DNA of 64,000 nucleotides from JACVRW01 sp963757815 (GTDB taxonomy: Bacteria; Actinomycetota; Thermoleophilia; Solirubrobacterales; Thermoleophilaceae). The DNA lies in NCBI GenBank assembly GCA_963757815.1, contig CAVWSN010000033.1, positions 62,001 through 126,000 on the forward strand, written 5' to 3'. A model generated the notes under the pieces. That model had not been told where the DNA came from, made no database searches, and saw nothing but the letters and a program-made list of their open reading frames with translations. A program made the translations under genes and the position numbers. Shown piece by piece: positions 35,462 to 44,409 of the stretch (within the stretch, counting starts at the first letter, position 1; the number at the start of each line of letters is the position of its first letter).

Positions 35462-37081
35462 GTGGCAACTACCGAGGAACCTGGCAGCGAGGGGATCCGC
35501 GAGGGCGAGCCTGTTCGCGGCGCGTCGGATGCGAGGAGCGAAGACGAGCAGCGGCTCCACGAGCTCGGCTACAAGCAGGAGCTCTCCCGCGCGTGGTCAG
35601 GCTTCACGAACTTCGCCATCTCGTTCACGATCATCTCGGTACTCGCGGGGACGTTCACGACGTTCGCGTTCGCCTGGCAGAACGGGGGCCCGGTCGCGGC
35701 CTCGATCGGCTGGCCGGTGCTGTGCTTCTTCGTGCTCATGGTGGCCTTCTCGATGGCCGAGCTGACCTCGAGATACCCGACCGCGGGCGGGCCCTACTGG
35801 TGGGCGCACGACCTCGGCGGCAAGGGCTGGAGCTGGATGACCGGCTGGTTCAACATCGTCGGCCTGGTCGGCATCGTCGCGTCGGTGGGCTACGGCGCCG
35901 CGATCTTCCTGAACGCCACCCTCGGGCTCTACGGGTTGAACGTCCTCGGCGTCAACTTCGGCGACACCGAGCACATCCTCGGCGAGACGTGGCTGCTGTT
36001 CTTCCTCATCCTCGTCCTCTACACGGTCGTCAACATCTTCGCCGACCGGTTCCTGGCGATGATGAACAACATCTCGGTCGGCTGGCACGTGCTCGGGGTC
36101 CTCGTGATCATCGGGCTGCTGGTCTTCGTGCCCGACGACCATCAGAGCGCGAGCTTCGTCTTCGGCGAGCGCATCAACAACTCGGGCCTGCACGACGGCT
36201 CCACCGGCAACCTCGGCTTCTGGCTGCTGGTCCTCCCGATCGGGTTCCTGCTGACGATGTACACCCAGACCGGCTATGACGCTTCCGCGCACACCGCCGA
36301 GGAGACGAAGGGGGCGGCGATCACCGCCGCACAGGGCGTGTGGCGCTCGGTCTTCTTCTCCGCGCTCGTCGGCTGGTTCGTGCTGCTCGCGTTCCTGTTC
36401 GCCGCGAACGACGTCCAGGCGGTCAACGACGGGGCGGGATTCGTCGGCGCGATCTTCACGAGCGCCCTGGACTCGTGGGCGGCGAAGCTCGTGCTCATCA
36501 TCGCCACCGTCGGACAGATCTTCTGCGGAGCGGCGGGTCTGACCAGCGCCTCGCGCACCTGGTACGCGTTCTCCCGCGACCGCGGGATGCCGGGCTGGGG
36601 GCTGTTCCGCCGGGTCAACCGCGACAGGGTGCCCTTCAACGCGGTGATCGCCGTCTCGGTGGCCTCGGGCGTAATCGCGATCCCGGCGCTGTTCGGCAAG
36701 AACAACATCCCGTTCGCGTTCTTCGCGCTCACCGGGATCTGCACGGTCGGCCTGTACCTCGCCTACATCATTCCGGTGTACCTACGGCTGCGGAGGGGCG
36801 ACGACTTCGAGACTGGGCCCTGGAACCTGGGACGCCGCTACAAGCTGGTGAACGTTCTCGCGATCATCTTCGTGGTCCTGGTCGTGTACGCCCTCAACCT
36901 GCCGTACACGCCCACGGGGCTGCCGTGGAACGACGGATTCGATACGAGCGTCGTCAACTACACGCCGTTCGCGATCCTGCTTCCGCTCATCTTCGGCCTC
37001 TGGTACCTGATCTCGGCCAAGGACCGCTACCAGGGTCCGGTGCGGACGCTGGAAGAGGATGAGGTCACCGCCGGCCTGTGA
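35462..37081 (+). CDS. APC-family amino acid/amine permease
   Basis: A 539-residue permease beginning at GTG 35462 with AGGGAGG seven bases upstream. About 12 helices include FAISFTIISVLAGTFTTFAF, YPTAGGPYWWAHDLGGKGWS, TQTGYDASAHTAEETKGAAI and GLTSASRTWYAFSRDRGMPG. These signatures fit actinobacterial APC permeases for GABA, polyamines or ethanolamine. Its stop overlaps the glutamine-synthetase-like gene (GTGA), which directly links uptake to gamma-glutamylation. Confidence 0.85.
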   Translation: MATTEEPGSEGIREGEPVRGASDARSEDEQRLHELGYKQELSRAWSGFTNFAISFTIISVLAGTFTTFAFAWQNGGPVAASIGWPVLCFFVLMVAFSMAELTSRYPTAGGPYWWAHDLGGKGWSWMTGWFNIVGLVGIVASVGYGAAIFLNATLGLYGLNVLGVNFGDTEHILGETWLLFFLILVLYTVVNIFADRFLAMMNNISVGWHVLGVLVIIGLLVFVPDDHQSASFVFGERINNSGLHDGSTGNLGFWLLVLPIGFLLTMYTQTGYDASAHTAEETKGAAITAAQGVWRSVFFSALVGWFVLLAFLFAANDVQAVNDGAGFVGAIFTSALDSWAAKLVLIIATVGQIFCGAAGLTSASRTWYAFSRDRGMPGWGLFRRVNRDRVPFNAVIAVSVASGVIAIPALFGKNNIPFAFFALTGICTVGLYLAYIIPVYLRLRRGDDFETGPWNLGRRYKLVNVLAIIFVVLVVYALNLPYTPTGLPWNDGFDTSVVNYTPFAILLPLIFGLWYLISAKDRYQGPVRTLEEDEVTAGL

Positions 37082-38406
37082 ACCTCGATGAGCTGAGGAC
37101 CGCCGTCGACGAGGGGGCGGTCGACACCGTCCTCCTCGTCATCGCGGACATGGAGGGCCGCCTGCAGGGGAAGCGCCTGACCACCGCGCACTTCCTGGAC
37201 GAGGTGGTCGCGCACAACGCGGAGGGCTGCAACTACCTGCTGGCCGTCGACGTCGACATGAACACGGTCGACGGCTACGAGATGTCGAGCTGGGACCGCG
37301 GCTATGGGGACTTCGTGATGAAGCCCGACTTCGACACCCTGCGGGACGTCCCCTGGCAGGAGGGGACCGTCATGCTGATGGCCGACCTCGTCTGGGAGGA
37401 CGGCTCGGATGTGGTGGCGTCCCCGCGCCAGATCCTGCGCCGCCAGCTCGCGCGGCTTGCGGAGCGGGGCTGGAAGGCCACGGCCGGCACCGAGCTCGAG
37501 TTCATCGTCTTCCGCGACAGCTACGAGGACGCCTGGCGCAAGGCGTATCGCGACCTCGATCCGGCCAACCTCTACAACGTCGACTACTCGATGCTCGGCA
37601 CCGCGCGAGTCGAGCCGCTGATACGGCGCATCCGCAACTCGATGACGGCCGCCGGCCTGCAGGTCGAAAACTCGAAGGGCGAGTGCAACTTCGGCCAGCA
37701 CGAGATCAACTTCCGCTATGACGAGGCGCTGGCCACCGCGGACGCGCACGCGATCTACAAGAACGGAGCAAAGGAGATCGCCGCCCAGGAGGGCATGGCG
37801 ATCACCTATATGGCAAAGCTCGACGAGCGCGAGGGCAACTCCTGCCACATCCACTGCTCGCTTCAGAAGGAGGGAGGCGGCAACGTCTTCGCGTCCGACG
37901 AGACCACGTTCCGGCGCTTCGTGGCCGGCCAGCTCGCCTGCCTGCGTGAGCTGACGCTGATGTTCGCGCCGCACGTCAACTCCTACAAGCGCTTCGTGGC
38001 CGGGTCGTTCGCCCCGACCGCCGTGGCTTGGGGGAACGACAACCGGACCTGCTCGATGCGCGTGGTGGGGCACGGTGAGTCGCTGCGCGTTGAGAACCGC
38101 CTCCCCGGCGCCGACGTCAACCCGTACCTGGCGCTGGCGGCGATGGTCGCCGCGGGCCTGCACGGGATCGACAACGAGCTCGAGCTCGAGGCGCCGTTCG
38201 AGGGCAATGCCTATGAATCCGACAAGCCGCGCGTGCCCCACACGCTGTACGCGGCCCGGGACCTGTTTGCGGAATCCGAGATGGCGCGGGACGCATTCGG
38301 CCAGGAGGTGGTCGACCACTACCTGAACCGCGCGCGGATCGAGCTCGAGGCCTACGAGGCGGTCGTCACCGACTGGGAGAAGTTCCGCGGCTTCGAGCGC
38401 CTGTGA
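37078..38406 (+). CDS. glutamine synthetase-like gamma-glutamyl-amine ligase (PuuA/GlnA3/GlnA4 type)
   Basis: A 442-residue glutamine synthetase fold: VIADMEGRLQGKRLTTAHFL, ATAGTELEFIVF, KGECNFGQHEINFRYDEALA, HIHCSLQKEGGGNVFA and RVENRLPGADVNPYLALAAM. Compared with true GlnA it is short and lacks the adenylylation Tyr loop. Such paralogues glutamylate polyamines or ethanolamine (PuuA, GlnA3, GlnA4). Position downstream of an amine permease and next to PuuD- and PuuC-like genes supports that role; which amine is used cannot be told from sequence. Confidence 0.85.
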   Translation: MNLDELRTAVDEGAVDTVLLVIADMEGRLQGKRLTTAHFLDEVVAHNAEGCNYLLAVDVDMNTVDGYEMSSWDRGYGDFVMKPDFDTLRDVPWQEGTVMLMADLVWEDGSDVVASPRQILRRQLARLAERGWKATAGTELEFIVFRDSYEDAWRKAYRDLDPANLYNVDYSMLGTARVEPLIRRIRNSMTAAGLQVENSKGECNFGQHEINFRYDEALATADAHAIYKNGAKEIAAQEGMAITYMAKLDEREGNSCHIHCSLQKEGGGNVFASDETTFRRFVAGQLACLRELTLMFAPHVNSYKRFVAGSFAPTAVAWGNDNRTCSMRVVGHGESLRVENRLPGADVNPYLALAAMVAAGLHGIDNELELEAPFEGNAYESDKPRVPHTLYAARDLFAESEMARDAFGQEVVDHYLNRARIELEAYEAVVTDWEKFRGFERL

Positions 38407-39148
38407 GCGTTCGCTGACCGGGGTTGCCGGCGGCCTCGGCGAAGGCGTGAAAGAGCTGGCGCTTGTCGGCGGCCTCGGGATGCCACTGGACCCCGAGCAC
38501 CCAGCTTCCGTCCGCGGACTCGATCGCCTCGGGCACGCCGTCGTCGCGCGCACGGCCACTGATCCGAAGGCCGTCACCGAGGCGGTCGATGGCCTGGTGG
38601 TGATGGCAGCGGCCCACGTGTAGCGACTCGCCGATGGCCTGCTCGGCGAGCGATCCCCGGTCGAGCTCGATCTCGTGCTCGTTGCCCTCGAAGGCCCCGA
38701 CGATCCGCCTGTGCGTCGATACCCCGTTCTCGTCGGCCAGCTCCTGGAGCAGCGTGCCGCCGCGAGCCACGTTCAGTAGCTGCATCCCGCGGCAGATCCC
38801 GAGGAGCGGGAGGCCTCGCTCGATCGCCATGTGGGTCAGCGCTATCTCGAACTCGTCCCGCTCGGGGTAGCTCTCCTCGAGCGCCGGGCTCGGCTCCTGG
38901 CCGTAGAGGCGCGGGTCGAGATCGGCGCCGCCGATGAGCATCAGGCCGTCGATCCGGTCGAGCAGCTCGGCGGGCGCACGCGGGTCCACGGGCAGCAGCA
39001 CGGCCACCGCGCCCGTCTCCTGGAGGGCGGTGACATAGGTGTCCGCGACGAGGTGGGCTGTCTGGTCCCAGAAGGCCCAGCGCGCCCGTTCGCGCACCGC
39101 GCAGATGCCGATGACGGGAGCGGTGGTGGTGTGGGGAACGGAGTCCAA
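38366..39148 (-). CDS. gamma-glutamyl-GABA hydrolase-like class I amidotransferase (PuuD type)
   Basis: About 260 residues from TTG 39148. The class-I triad is visible: Cys119 in LPLLGICRGMQLLNVARGG, with the GVQWHPEA His-x-Glu near residue 230. SLHVGRCHHHQAIDRLGDGL is typical of PuuD, which hydrolyses gamma-glutamyl-GABA to GABA and glutamate. The 3' end overlaps the convergent ligase gene by 41 bases. The start region is shared with the divergent aldehyde dehydrogenase. Confidence 0.8.
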   Translation of the reverse strand: MDSVPHTTTAPVIGICAVRERARWAFWDQTAHLVADTYVTALQETGAVAVLLPVDPRAPAELLDRIDGLMLIGGADLDPRLYGQEPSPALEESYPERDEFEIALTHMAIERGLPLLGICRGMQLLNVARGGTLLQELADENGVSTHRRIVGAFEGNEHEIELDRGSLAEQAIGESLHVGRCHHHQAIDRLGDGLRISGRARDDGVPEAIESADGSWVLGVQWHPEAADKRQLFHAFAEAAGNPGQRTLTGARSRGTSPSR

Positions 39149-39164
39149 GGTGGCGGCGGCGTGC

Positions 39165-39192
39165 TTGACAGCGATGAGTGCCAGTGTAAAGG
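39165..39192 (+). promoter_or_regulatory. candidate sigma70-type promoter for the aldehyde dehydrogenase operon
   Basis: A full TTGACA (39165-39170), a 16-base spacer and TAAAGG (39187-39192) lie in the 78-bp gap between the divergent PuuD-like and aldehyde dehydrogenase genes, about 35 bases before GTG 39227. The -35 matches consensus fully; the -10 is weak. Confidence 0.4.
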
Positions 39193-39226
39193 TCTTTCGG
39201 GCAAGCCATTTGGTGGGGAGGTACTC

Positions 39227-40606
39227 GTGCCGGTCACGACCGAGTCGATAGTGCGGGTTCTCGAGCCGGCGACCGAGGAGGTCATGGCCGAGCTTCCCAA
39301 GGCCGGTCCCGAGGAGGCCGACGCCGCCATCGCCCGAGCCAAGGCCGCGTTCCCCGCCTGGCGTGCCGTGGCGCCGGCCGAGCGTGCGGACCTGCTGCGG
39401 CAGATCTCCGCGGCCATCCGCGAGCGGGTGGACGACCTCGCCCGCCTCGAGGCCCGAAACGTCGGCAAGCCGATCTCGGATGCGCGCGGCGAGGTCGGCA
39501 TGGTGGCGGATGTCTTCGGCTACTACGCCGGCGCCCCGGAGCGTCTGCTCGGCTCGAGCATCCCGGTGGCGGGCGGCATCGACGTGACCTTCCGCGAGCC
39601 GCTTGGCGTGGTGGGGCTGATCACACCTTGGAACTTCCCGCTGGCAATCGCCTCCTGGAAGGTGGCGCCCGCGCTCGCGGCCGGCAACACGATCGTGCTC
39701 AAGCCCGCCGAGCTCACGCCGCTGACAGCCGTGGAGCTCGAGAGGATCGTCCTCGACGCAGGCCTCCCGGAGGGAGTGCTGAACGTGGTGGTCGGTCCCG
39801 GGCGGACGGTCGGCGAGCGCATCGTCGAGCACCCCGACGTGGCCAAGGTTGCGTTCACGGGCTCGACCGCGGTCGGCCGCCGCATCCAGGCGCTCGCCGC
39901 GGACACGATCAAGCGGGTGACGCTCGAGCTCGGCGGCAAGTCGGCCAACGTGATCTTCGGCGACGCCGATCTCGAGCGGGCGGCACAGGCCGCGCCCATC
40001 GCGGTGTTCGGGAACGCGGGCCAGGACTGCTGCGCGCGCTCGCGCATCCTGGTCGAGGCGTCGGCGCTCGACCGCTTCATGGATGCACTCGAGGAGGCGG
40101 TCGAGGCGATCAAGGTGGGCGACCCGCTTGACGACTCGACCGAGATGGGCCCGCTCATCTCCGCGGAGCAGCGCGAGACCGTCTCTTCCTACGTCGACGG
40201 CGACGCGCCGGTTGCGATCCGCGGCAGCGCCCCCGAGGGCAAGGGCTTCTGGTACCCGCCCACGGTGCTCGCGCCGGTGTCGAACGACGACCGCGCCGCG
40301 CGCGACGAGATCTTCGGCCCGGTGGCCTGCGTCATCCCCTTCAGAGACGAGGCGGAGGCGATCCGGCTCGCCAACGACACGATCTACGGTCTCTCCGGCT
40401 CGATCTGGACGCGCGACGGAGCCAAGGCGTTCCGGGTAGCGCGCGCGATCGAAAGCGGGGTGATCTCGATCAACTCGAACACCTCGGTCCGTGTCTCCAC
40501 CCCGTTCGGCGGCTTCAAGCAGTCGGGCTTCGGCCGCGAGCTCGGCCCGCACGCGCTCGACTACTACACGGAGCTGAAGAACGTCTACTACGCGACGGAG
40601 GAGTGA
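39227..40606 (+). CDS. NAD(P)-dependent aldehyde dehydrogenase (PuuC-like)
   Basis: A 459-residue aldehyde dehydrogenase from GTG 39227, with GGGGAGG upstream. Motifs: GVVGLITPWNFPLAIASWKV, VAFTGSTAVGRRIQ, VTLELGGKSANVIF (general-base Glu) and GQDCCARSRILV, with catalytic Cys268. In PuuABCD the homologous enzyme oxidises gamma-glutamyl-aminobutyraldehyde. The neighbours favour that role here, but other omega-amino aldehydes or betaine aldehyde are possible substrates. The SDR gene follows after 3 bases. Confidence 0.87.
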   Translation: MPVTTESIVRVLEPATEEVMAELPKAGPEEADAAIARAKAAFPAWRAVAPAERADLLRQISAAIRERVDDLARLEARNVGKPISDARGEVGMVADVFGYYAGAPERLLGSSIPVAGGIDVTFREPLGVVGLITPWNFPLAIASWKVAPALAAGNTIVLKPAELTPLTAVELERIVLDAGLPEGVLNVVVGPGRTVGERIVEHPDVAKVAFTGSTAVGRRIQALAADTIKRVTLELGGKSANVIFGDADLERAAQAAPIAVFGNAGQDCCARSRILVEASALDRFMDALEEAVEAIKVGDPLDDSTEMGPLISAEQRETVSSYVDGDAPVAIRGSAPEGKGFWYPPTVLAPVSNDDRAARDEIFGPVACVIPFRDEAEAIRLANDTIYGLSGSIWTRDGAKAFRVARAIESGVISINSNTSVRVSTPFGGFKQSGFGRELGPHALDYYTELKNVYYATEE

Positions 40607-40609
40607 TCG

Positions 40610-41356
40610 GTGGCAGGGAGACTCGAGGAGAAGGTCTGCGTCATCACCGGGACCGCGAGCGGAATCGGCCGCGAGTCCGCCGAGCTGTTCATGTCCGAGG
40701 GCGCGCGGGTGGTGGGAGTGGACCTGAGCGCCGACGCAGCCGGCGATCTCGCGATCCAGGCCGACGTGACCGACGAGGAGCAGGTGAGGGACATATACAC
40801 GCGCGTGCGCGACGAGCTCGGCCGCATCGACGTGCTCTTCAACAACGCCGGCATCGCCCCGGAGGACGATCGGTCGATTCTCGACACGAGCTACGACGCC
40901 TGGCGGCGCGTGCAGGACGTGAACCTCACGTCGGTCTTCCTGTGCTGCAAATACGGCATCCCGCATCTCATCGAGGGAGGGGGCGGCTCGGTGATCAACA
41001 CCGCCTCCTTCGTCGCGGTGATGGGCGCCGCCGTGTCCCAGATCTCGTACACCGCCGCGAAGGGCGGCGTCCTGTCGCTGTCGCGCGAGCTCGGGGTCGA
41101 GTTCGCCCGCAAGGGCGTGCGCGTGAACGCGCTCTGCCCCGGGCCGGTGAACACGCCGCTGCTCCAGGAGTTGTTCGCGGCCGACCCCGAGAAGGCGCAG
41201 CGCCGCTACGTGCACCTTCCGCCGGGCCGTTTCGCCGAGCCTCGGGAGATCGCCAACGGCGCACTCTTCCTCGCGAGTGACGAGTCGACCTACGTCAACG
41301 CCACGGCCTTCCTTGTGGACGGAGGGTTGTCGGGCGCCTACCTCACGCCGGAGTGA
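40610..41356 (+). CDS. short-chain dehydrogenase/reductase (3-oxoacyl-ACP reductase-like)
   Basis: A classical 248-residue SDR: cofactor motif VITGTASGIGRESAELF, the NNAG motif FNNAGIAPEDD, catalytic Ser and Tyr-x3-Lys in ISYTAAKGGVLSLSRELGVE, and PGPVNTPLL. Asp in GVDLSADAA after strand 2 suggests NAD(H) preference. The GTG start at 40610 lies 3 bases after the aldehyde dehydrogenase, and the stop overlaps the amidotransferase (GTGA). The substrate is unknown. Confidence 0.85.
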   Translation: MAGRLEEKVCVITGTASGIGRESAELFMSEGARVVGVDLSADAAGDLAIQADVTDEEQVRDIYTRVRDELGRIDVLFNNAGIAPEDDRSILDTSYDAWRRVQDVNLTSVFLCCKYGIPHLIEGGGGSVINTASFVAVMGAAVSQISYTAAKGGVLSLSRELGVEFARKGVRVNALCPGPVNTPLLQELFAADPEKAQRRYVHLPPGRFAEPREIANGALFLASDESTYVNATAFLVDGGLSGAYLTPE

Positions 41357-42093
41357 GAGTCCTCTCGATCACGCACCAGGACAACGCCCGCGCCGGGGTG
41401 TTCGGCGAGGCGCGCGGAGCCGAGCTGCTCGAGTGGACGCCACTGTCAGGCGAGCCGCCGCCGCTCGACGAGATCGAGGCCGCGATGGTCTTCGGCGGCG
41501 CGATGCACGTCGACCAAGAGCATCAGCACCCCTGGTTGCGGGACGAGAAGGAGCTGATACGGCTGTTGCTCGAGCGCGGCACGCCCTTGCTGGGGGTCTG
41601 CCTCGGCTCGCAGCTGCTGGCCGAGGCGGCCGGCGCCCGCCCGCGCCGTTTGGCGGCGGCCGAGATCGGCTGGCGCCGGGTCGAGGTCACCGAGGAGGGG
41701 CGCACCGACCCGGTGATCGGACCGCTCGCGCCGTCGTTCGAGGTGTTCGAGTGGCACTCCTACGAGGCGCCGCTGCCGCCGGGCGCTGTGGCGCTCGCCC
41801 GCAATTCGGCCTGTCTGCAGGCATTTCGCGTGGACGGCCGCCCGGCGTGGGGCGTCCAGTTCCACGCGGAGGTGACCGCGGCCGGCCTGGGGTCGTGGCT
41901 CGACGGCTGGCACGAGAGCGCGGACGCGCTCGCCACCGGCCAGGACCCCGACGCGATCCGCTCGGACAGCGAGCGCCGTATCGAGGCGCAGAACGAGCTC
42001 GGTCGCGGGCTGGCGGAGCGCTTCCTGGCCCAGGCCCGGGAGGCGGCCGAGTCGGTCCTCCCTAAGGGGGTTCGACGCAAAACCCGCGCATAG
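41353..42093 (+). CDS. type 1 glutamine amidotransferase (GMP-synthase-like domain)
   Basis: A 246-residue class-I amidotransferase: LERGTPLLGVCLGSQLLAEA with nucleophile Cys, then FEVFEWHSYEAPLPPGAVAL and AWGVQFHAEVTAAG with the His-x-Glu pair. It follows the SDR with a four-base overlap. It is distinct from the PuuD-like hydrolase and may deglutamylate another intermediate in the same pathway; that role is inferred from position only. Confidence 0.8.
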   Translation: MRVLSITHQDNARAGVFGEARGAELLEWTPLSGEPPPLDEIEAAMVFGGAMHVDQEHQHPWLRDEKELIRLLLERGTPLLGVCLGSQLLAEAAGARPRRLAAAEIGWRRVEVTEEGRTDPVIGPLAPSFEVFEWHSYEAPLPPGAVALARNSACLQAFRVDGRPAWGVQFHAEVTAAGLGSWLDGWHESADALATGQDPDAIRSDSERRIEAQNELGRGLAERFLAQAREAAESVLPKGVRRKTRA

Positions 42094-42106
42094 CGCGAGT
42101 TACGCG

Positions 42107-42874
42107 TCACACCCCCTCGGTCGAGGGGTTGGGAGCCGCACTCGGCTCCTCCGGTGCCGGCTCGGCCGGCTGGCCGCCGGCACCCGTGCCCAGCACCGGC
42201 TCGCCCCGGAGCGCCTTCAGCTCGAAGAAGATCACCGCCGCGGCAAGCGCGGTCAGGGGGATCATCAGGAGGCTCGTGAGCAGTACGGCGAGCGAGAACC
42301 CCACCCACGAGTCGGAGATGCCGCCGATGAGTGCGGCGATCAGGATCTGGACGATGAACGCCCCGACGACGAGCACCACGAGCACACCCAAAACCCGCCA
42401 GCCGTTGCCCTTGACGAGCTGGCGGCTGCGTTCGAATGATGCGAGCGCACCGCTGCGCTCGACCACGATCACGGGGATGATCACGGCCCAGATCGTGATC
42501 AGAAACAGGCCCGGGACGATCAGCAGCACGAAGCCGACCGCGATTGCGATCGAAGCAAGGACGCCCGCCACGAGCACGGCGCCCACGACCTGGCCGGCGG
42601 ACGAGAACAGACCGCCGATCGTCTGGTCGCGGCGGCCATCGAGGATGTCCCGTGCGGCCTCGACCACCATTCCCTGGTAGAGGTAGCTGGCCACCAGGGC
42701 GATCGCGTTCGCGACCAGGCTGAGCACGAACCCGCCGGCCTCGTAGAGCAGCCCGTTGATGAGGGCGACCGGCACGAACAGCGCCAGCGCCCCGCCGATC
42801 AGCAGCACGAACTGGTCCCGGTAGATCTGGAAAATGCGCTCGAAGACGCGGCCGACGTCGAGCTTGCCGTTCAT
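42107..42874 (-). CDS. multi-pass membrane protein of unknown function
   Basis: A 255-residue protein from ATG 42874. About six hydrophobic segments are seen (VLLIGGALALFVPVALINGL, LVAGVLASIAIAVGFVLLIV, WRVLGVLVVLVVGAFIVQIL, AVLLTSLLMIPLTALAAAVI). It begins with FERIFQIYRDQFVLLIGGAL, a pattern common in actinobacterial 'glycerophosphodiester phosphodiesterase membrane domain-like' proteins, and ends in a Pro/Glu tail. No catalytic residues are visible. It is divergent from algH. Confidence 0.7.
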   Translation of the reverse strand: MNGKLDVGRVFERIFQIYRDQFVLLIGGALALFVPVALINGLLYEAGGFVLSLVANAIALVASYLYQGMVVEAARDILDGRRDQTIGGLFSSAGQVVGAVLVAGVLASIAIAVGFVLLIVPGLFLITIWAVIIPVIVVERSGALASFERSRQLVKGNGWRVLGVLVVLVVGAFIVQILIAALIGGISDSWVGFSLAVLLTSLLMIPLTALAAAVIFFELKALRGEPVLGTGAGGQPAEPAPEEPSAAPNPSTEGV

Positions 42875-42892
42875 GCCGCAGAATCTATTGCT

Positions 42893-43420
42893 GTGGCGGA
42901 CAGCACGCGCGGACAGCTCCTGATCGCGGCGCCCTCCCTTTTCGACTACTTCAGGCGCACGGTGATCCTGGTGCTGGAGCACACCGAGGACGGCGCGATG
43001 GGGGTCGTGCTGAACAGGACTTCCGAGACGCGCGTGTCGGATGCCGTCCCGGCCCTGTCCGAGCTGCCTGGCGGAGACGAGCTCGTTCGGCTCGGCGGCC
43101 CTGTCTCGCCGCAGTCGGTGGTCGCGCTGGGCGACTTCGAGCGGCCTGAGGAGGCGGGCACGCAGGTGATCGGCACGCTCGGAACGCTCGACCCCGACGC
43201 CGACAACGAGTCGCTGCGGCGATTGCGGGTGTATGCCGGCTACGCCGGCTGGGCCGCCGGCCAGCTCGACGGCGAGCTCGAGGCCGAGGCGTGGATCGTG
43301 ACCAACGCGGCGGTGGACGACCCCTTCGCCGACGGCGACCTCTGGGCCGAGGCGCTCGCACGCAAGGGCGGCAAGTACCGCCTGCTCGCGACGATGCCGG
43401 CTGACCCCTCGCTCAACTGA
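42893..43420 (+). CDS. YqgE/AlgH family protein
   Basis: A 175-residue UPF0301 member. Hallmarks are GQLLIAAPSLFDYFRRTVIL, HTEDGAMGVVLNRTSE, LVRLGGPVSPQSVVALGD and YAGYAGWAAGQLDGELEAEA. The family is widespread and binds no known cofactor; AlgH in Pseudomonas affects alginate regulation. The start is GTG 42893 with no strong ribosome site, perhaps leaderless. Confidence 0.9.
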   Translation: MADSTRGQLLIAAPSLFDYFRRTVILVLEHTEDGAMGVVLNRTSETRVSDAVPALSELPGGDELVRLGGPVSPQSVVALGDFERPEEAGTQVIGTLGTLDPDADNESLRRLRVYAGYAGWAAGQLDGELEAEAWIVTNAAVDDPFADGDLWAEALARKGGKYRLLATMPADPSLN

Positions 43421-43428
43421 GCCCGACC

Positions 43429-44406
43429 TCAGCCCAGGTCGGGATAGTCCTTCGCCATCTGCTCGAGCAGCAGGCGCGCGGGTGCGACCGACCCCTCGCG
43501 CGTGAAGTGAACGCCGTCGGGCTGGCGCGCGAGCACCTTGCGACCGTCGATCTTCAGGCTGTCGCTGTACTTGCCGCCGTTCAGCGTCGAGTAGACGTCG
43601 ACGTAGCGCAGGCCGGGCACGGCCCGGGCGGCTTGTTCGACGGCTCGGTTCTGGGCGGCATAGATCTCGTTCTTCTCCTCGTCGCGCGCGGTGGGCGGCG
43701 GCACCCAGTAGACAGGGCGCTCGCCGTCTGCGCCGAACTCCTCCGCCACCACCGCCACGCGGCGGGCGAACTCGGTCTGCCACTCCGGGTCGCTCGGCCC
43801 GTACAGCTGCCCGCCCGCCTCGACGTTGAAGCCGTCGTTCCCCCCGATCGCCATGACGACCGCATCCGGATCGCGCGCGGCGACCTCCTGCTGCGCGTTC
43901 AGCTCCCAGTTGAAGAAGGCGGGGTTGGTGAGGCCGGTGGCGTTTTGGGCCACGGTCTCGACCTCGAGCAGGCCGGGCGGCGACTGGTCGGTTAGCCGCT
44001 GGCCGAGGAACTCCGCCTCGGAGTCGCCCGTCACGAGCACCTCGAGCGGCTCGGCAGGCGTCGGCTGCCTATAGCTGGGTTGCTGCTCCTCCCGCGCCTG
44101 GGCACGCCTGCGCAGGATCGCCGCCGAGCCCTCCTCGAGCTCGGTCCCGGACGCCGTCTTGTCCTCCTGTCCGAACGCGAGGTCGAGTCCCTCGCGGGGC
44201 AGATGCAGGCCGATCGCGCCCGCCACGTCGTCGAGCGGGCGCCCGACCGAGAGCACGATGTCACGCGTGGTTCCCTGCTCCATGCCCTCGCCCGCACGCA
44301 CGATCGCCTCCGAGTTGAACAGGGCCGCGATGCCGAGCGCGATCACGACGACGGCGAGCACCCGGCCGGCCGGCATGGTCAGGTCTCTGTTTCGCTTCGG
44401 ATCCAC
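43429..44406 (-). CDS. DUF459 SGNH-hydrolase-like protein (partner of the MBOAT acyltransferase)
   Basis: A 325-residue protein with one N-terminal membrane anchor (AGRVLAVVVIALGIAALFNS) and an extracytoplasmic SGNH domain: VLVTGDSEAEFLGQRLTDQS (nucleophile Ser block), VVMAIGGNDGFNVE and RQPDGVHFTREGSVAPARLL (Asp/His block). DUF459 proteins pair with membrane O-acyltransferases to acylate cell-surface glycans. The gene starts 4 bases after the MBOAT stop on the same strand, supporting that pairing. Confidence 0.82.
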   Translation of the reverse strand: MDPKRNRDLTMPAGRVLAVVVIALGIAALFNSEAIVRAGEGMEQGTTRDIVLSVGRPLDDVAGAIGLHLPREGLDLAFGQEDKTASGTELEEGSAAILRRRAQAREEQQPSYRQPTPAEPLEVLVTGDSEAEFLGQRLTDQSPPGLLEVETVAQNATGLTNPAFFNWELNAQQEVAARDPDAVVMAIGGNDGFNVEAGGQLYGPSDPEWQTEFARRVAVVAEEFGADGERPVYWVPPPTARDEEKNEIYAAQNRAVEQAARAVPGLRYVDVYSTLNGGKYSDSLKIDGRKVLARQPDGVHFTREGSVAPARLLLEQMAKDYPDLG

Positions 44407-44409
44407 GGG

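Noticed and set aside
38366..41215. 949-residue reverse reading frame across the aldehyde dehydrogenase and SDR genes
   Set aside because: Only its last 260 residues (PuuD-like) are protein-like; the rest is antisense to two well conserved genes.
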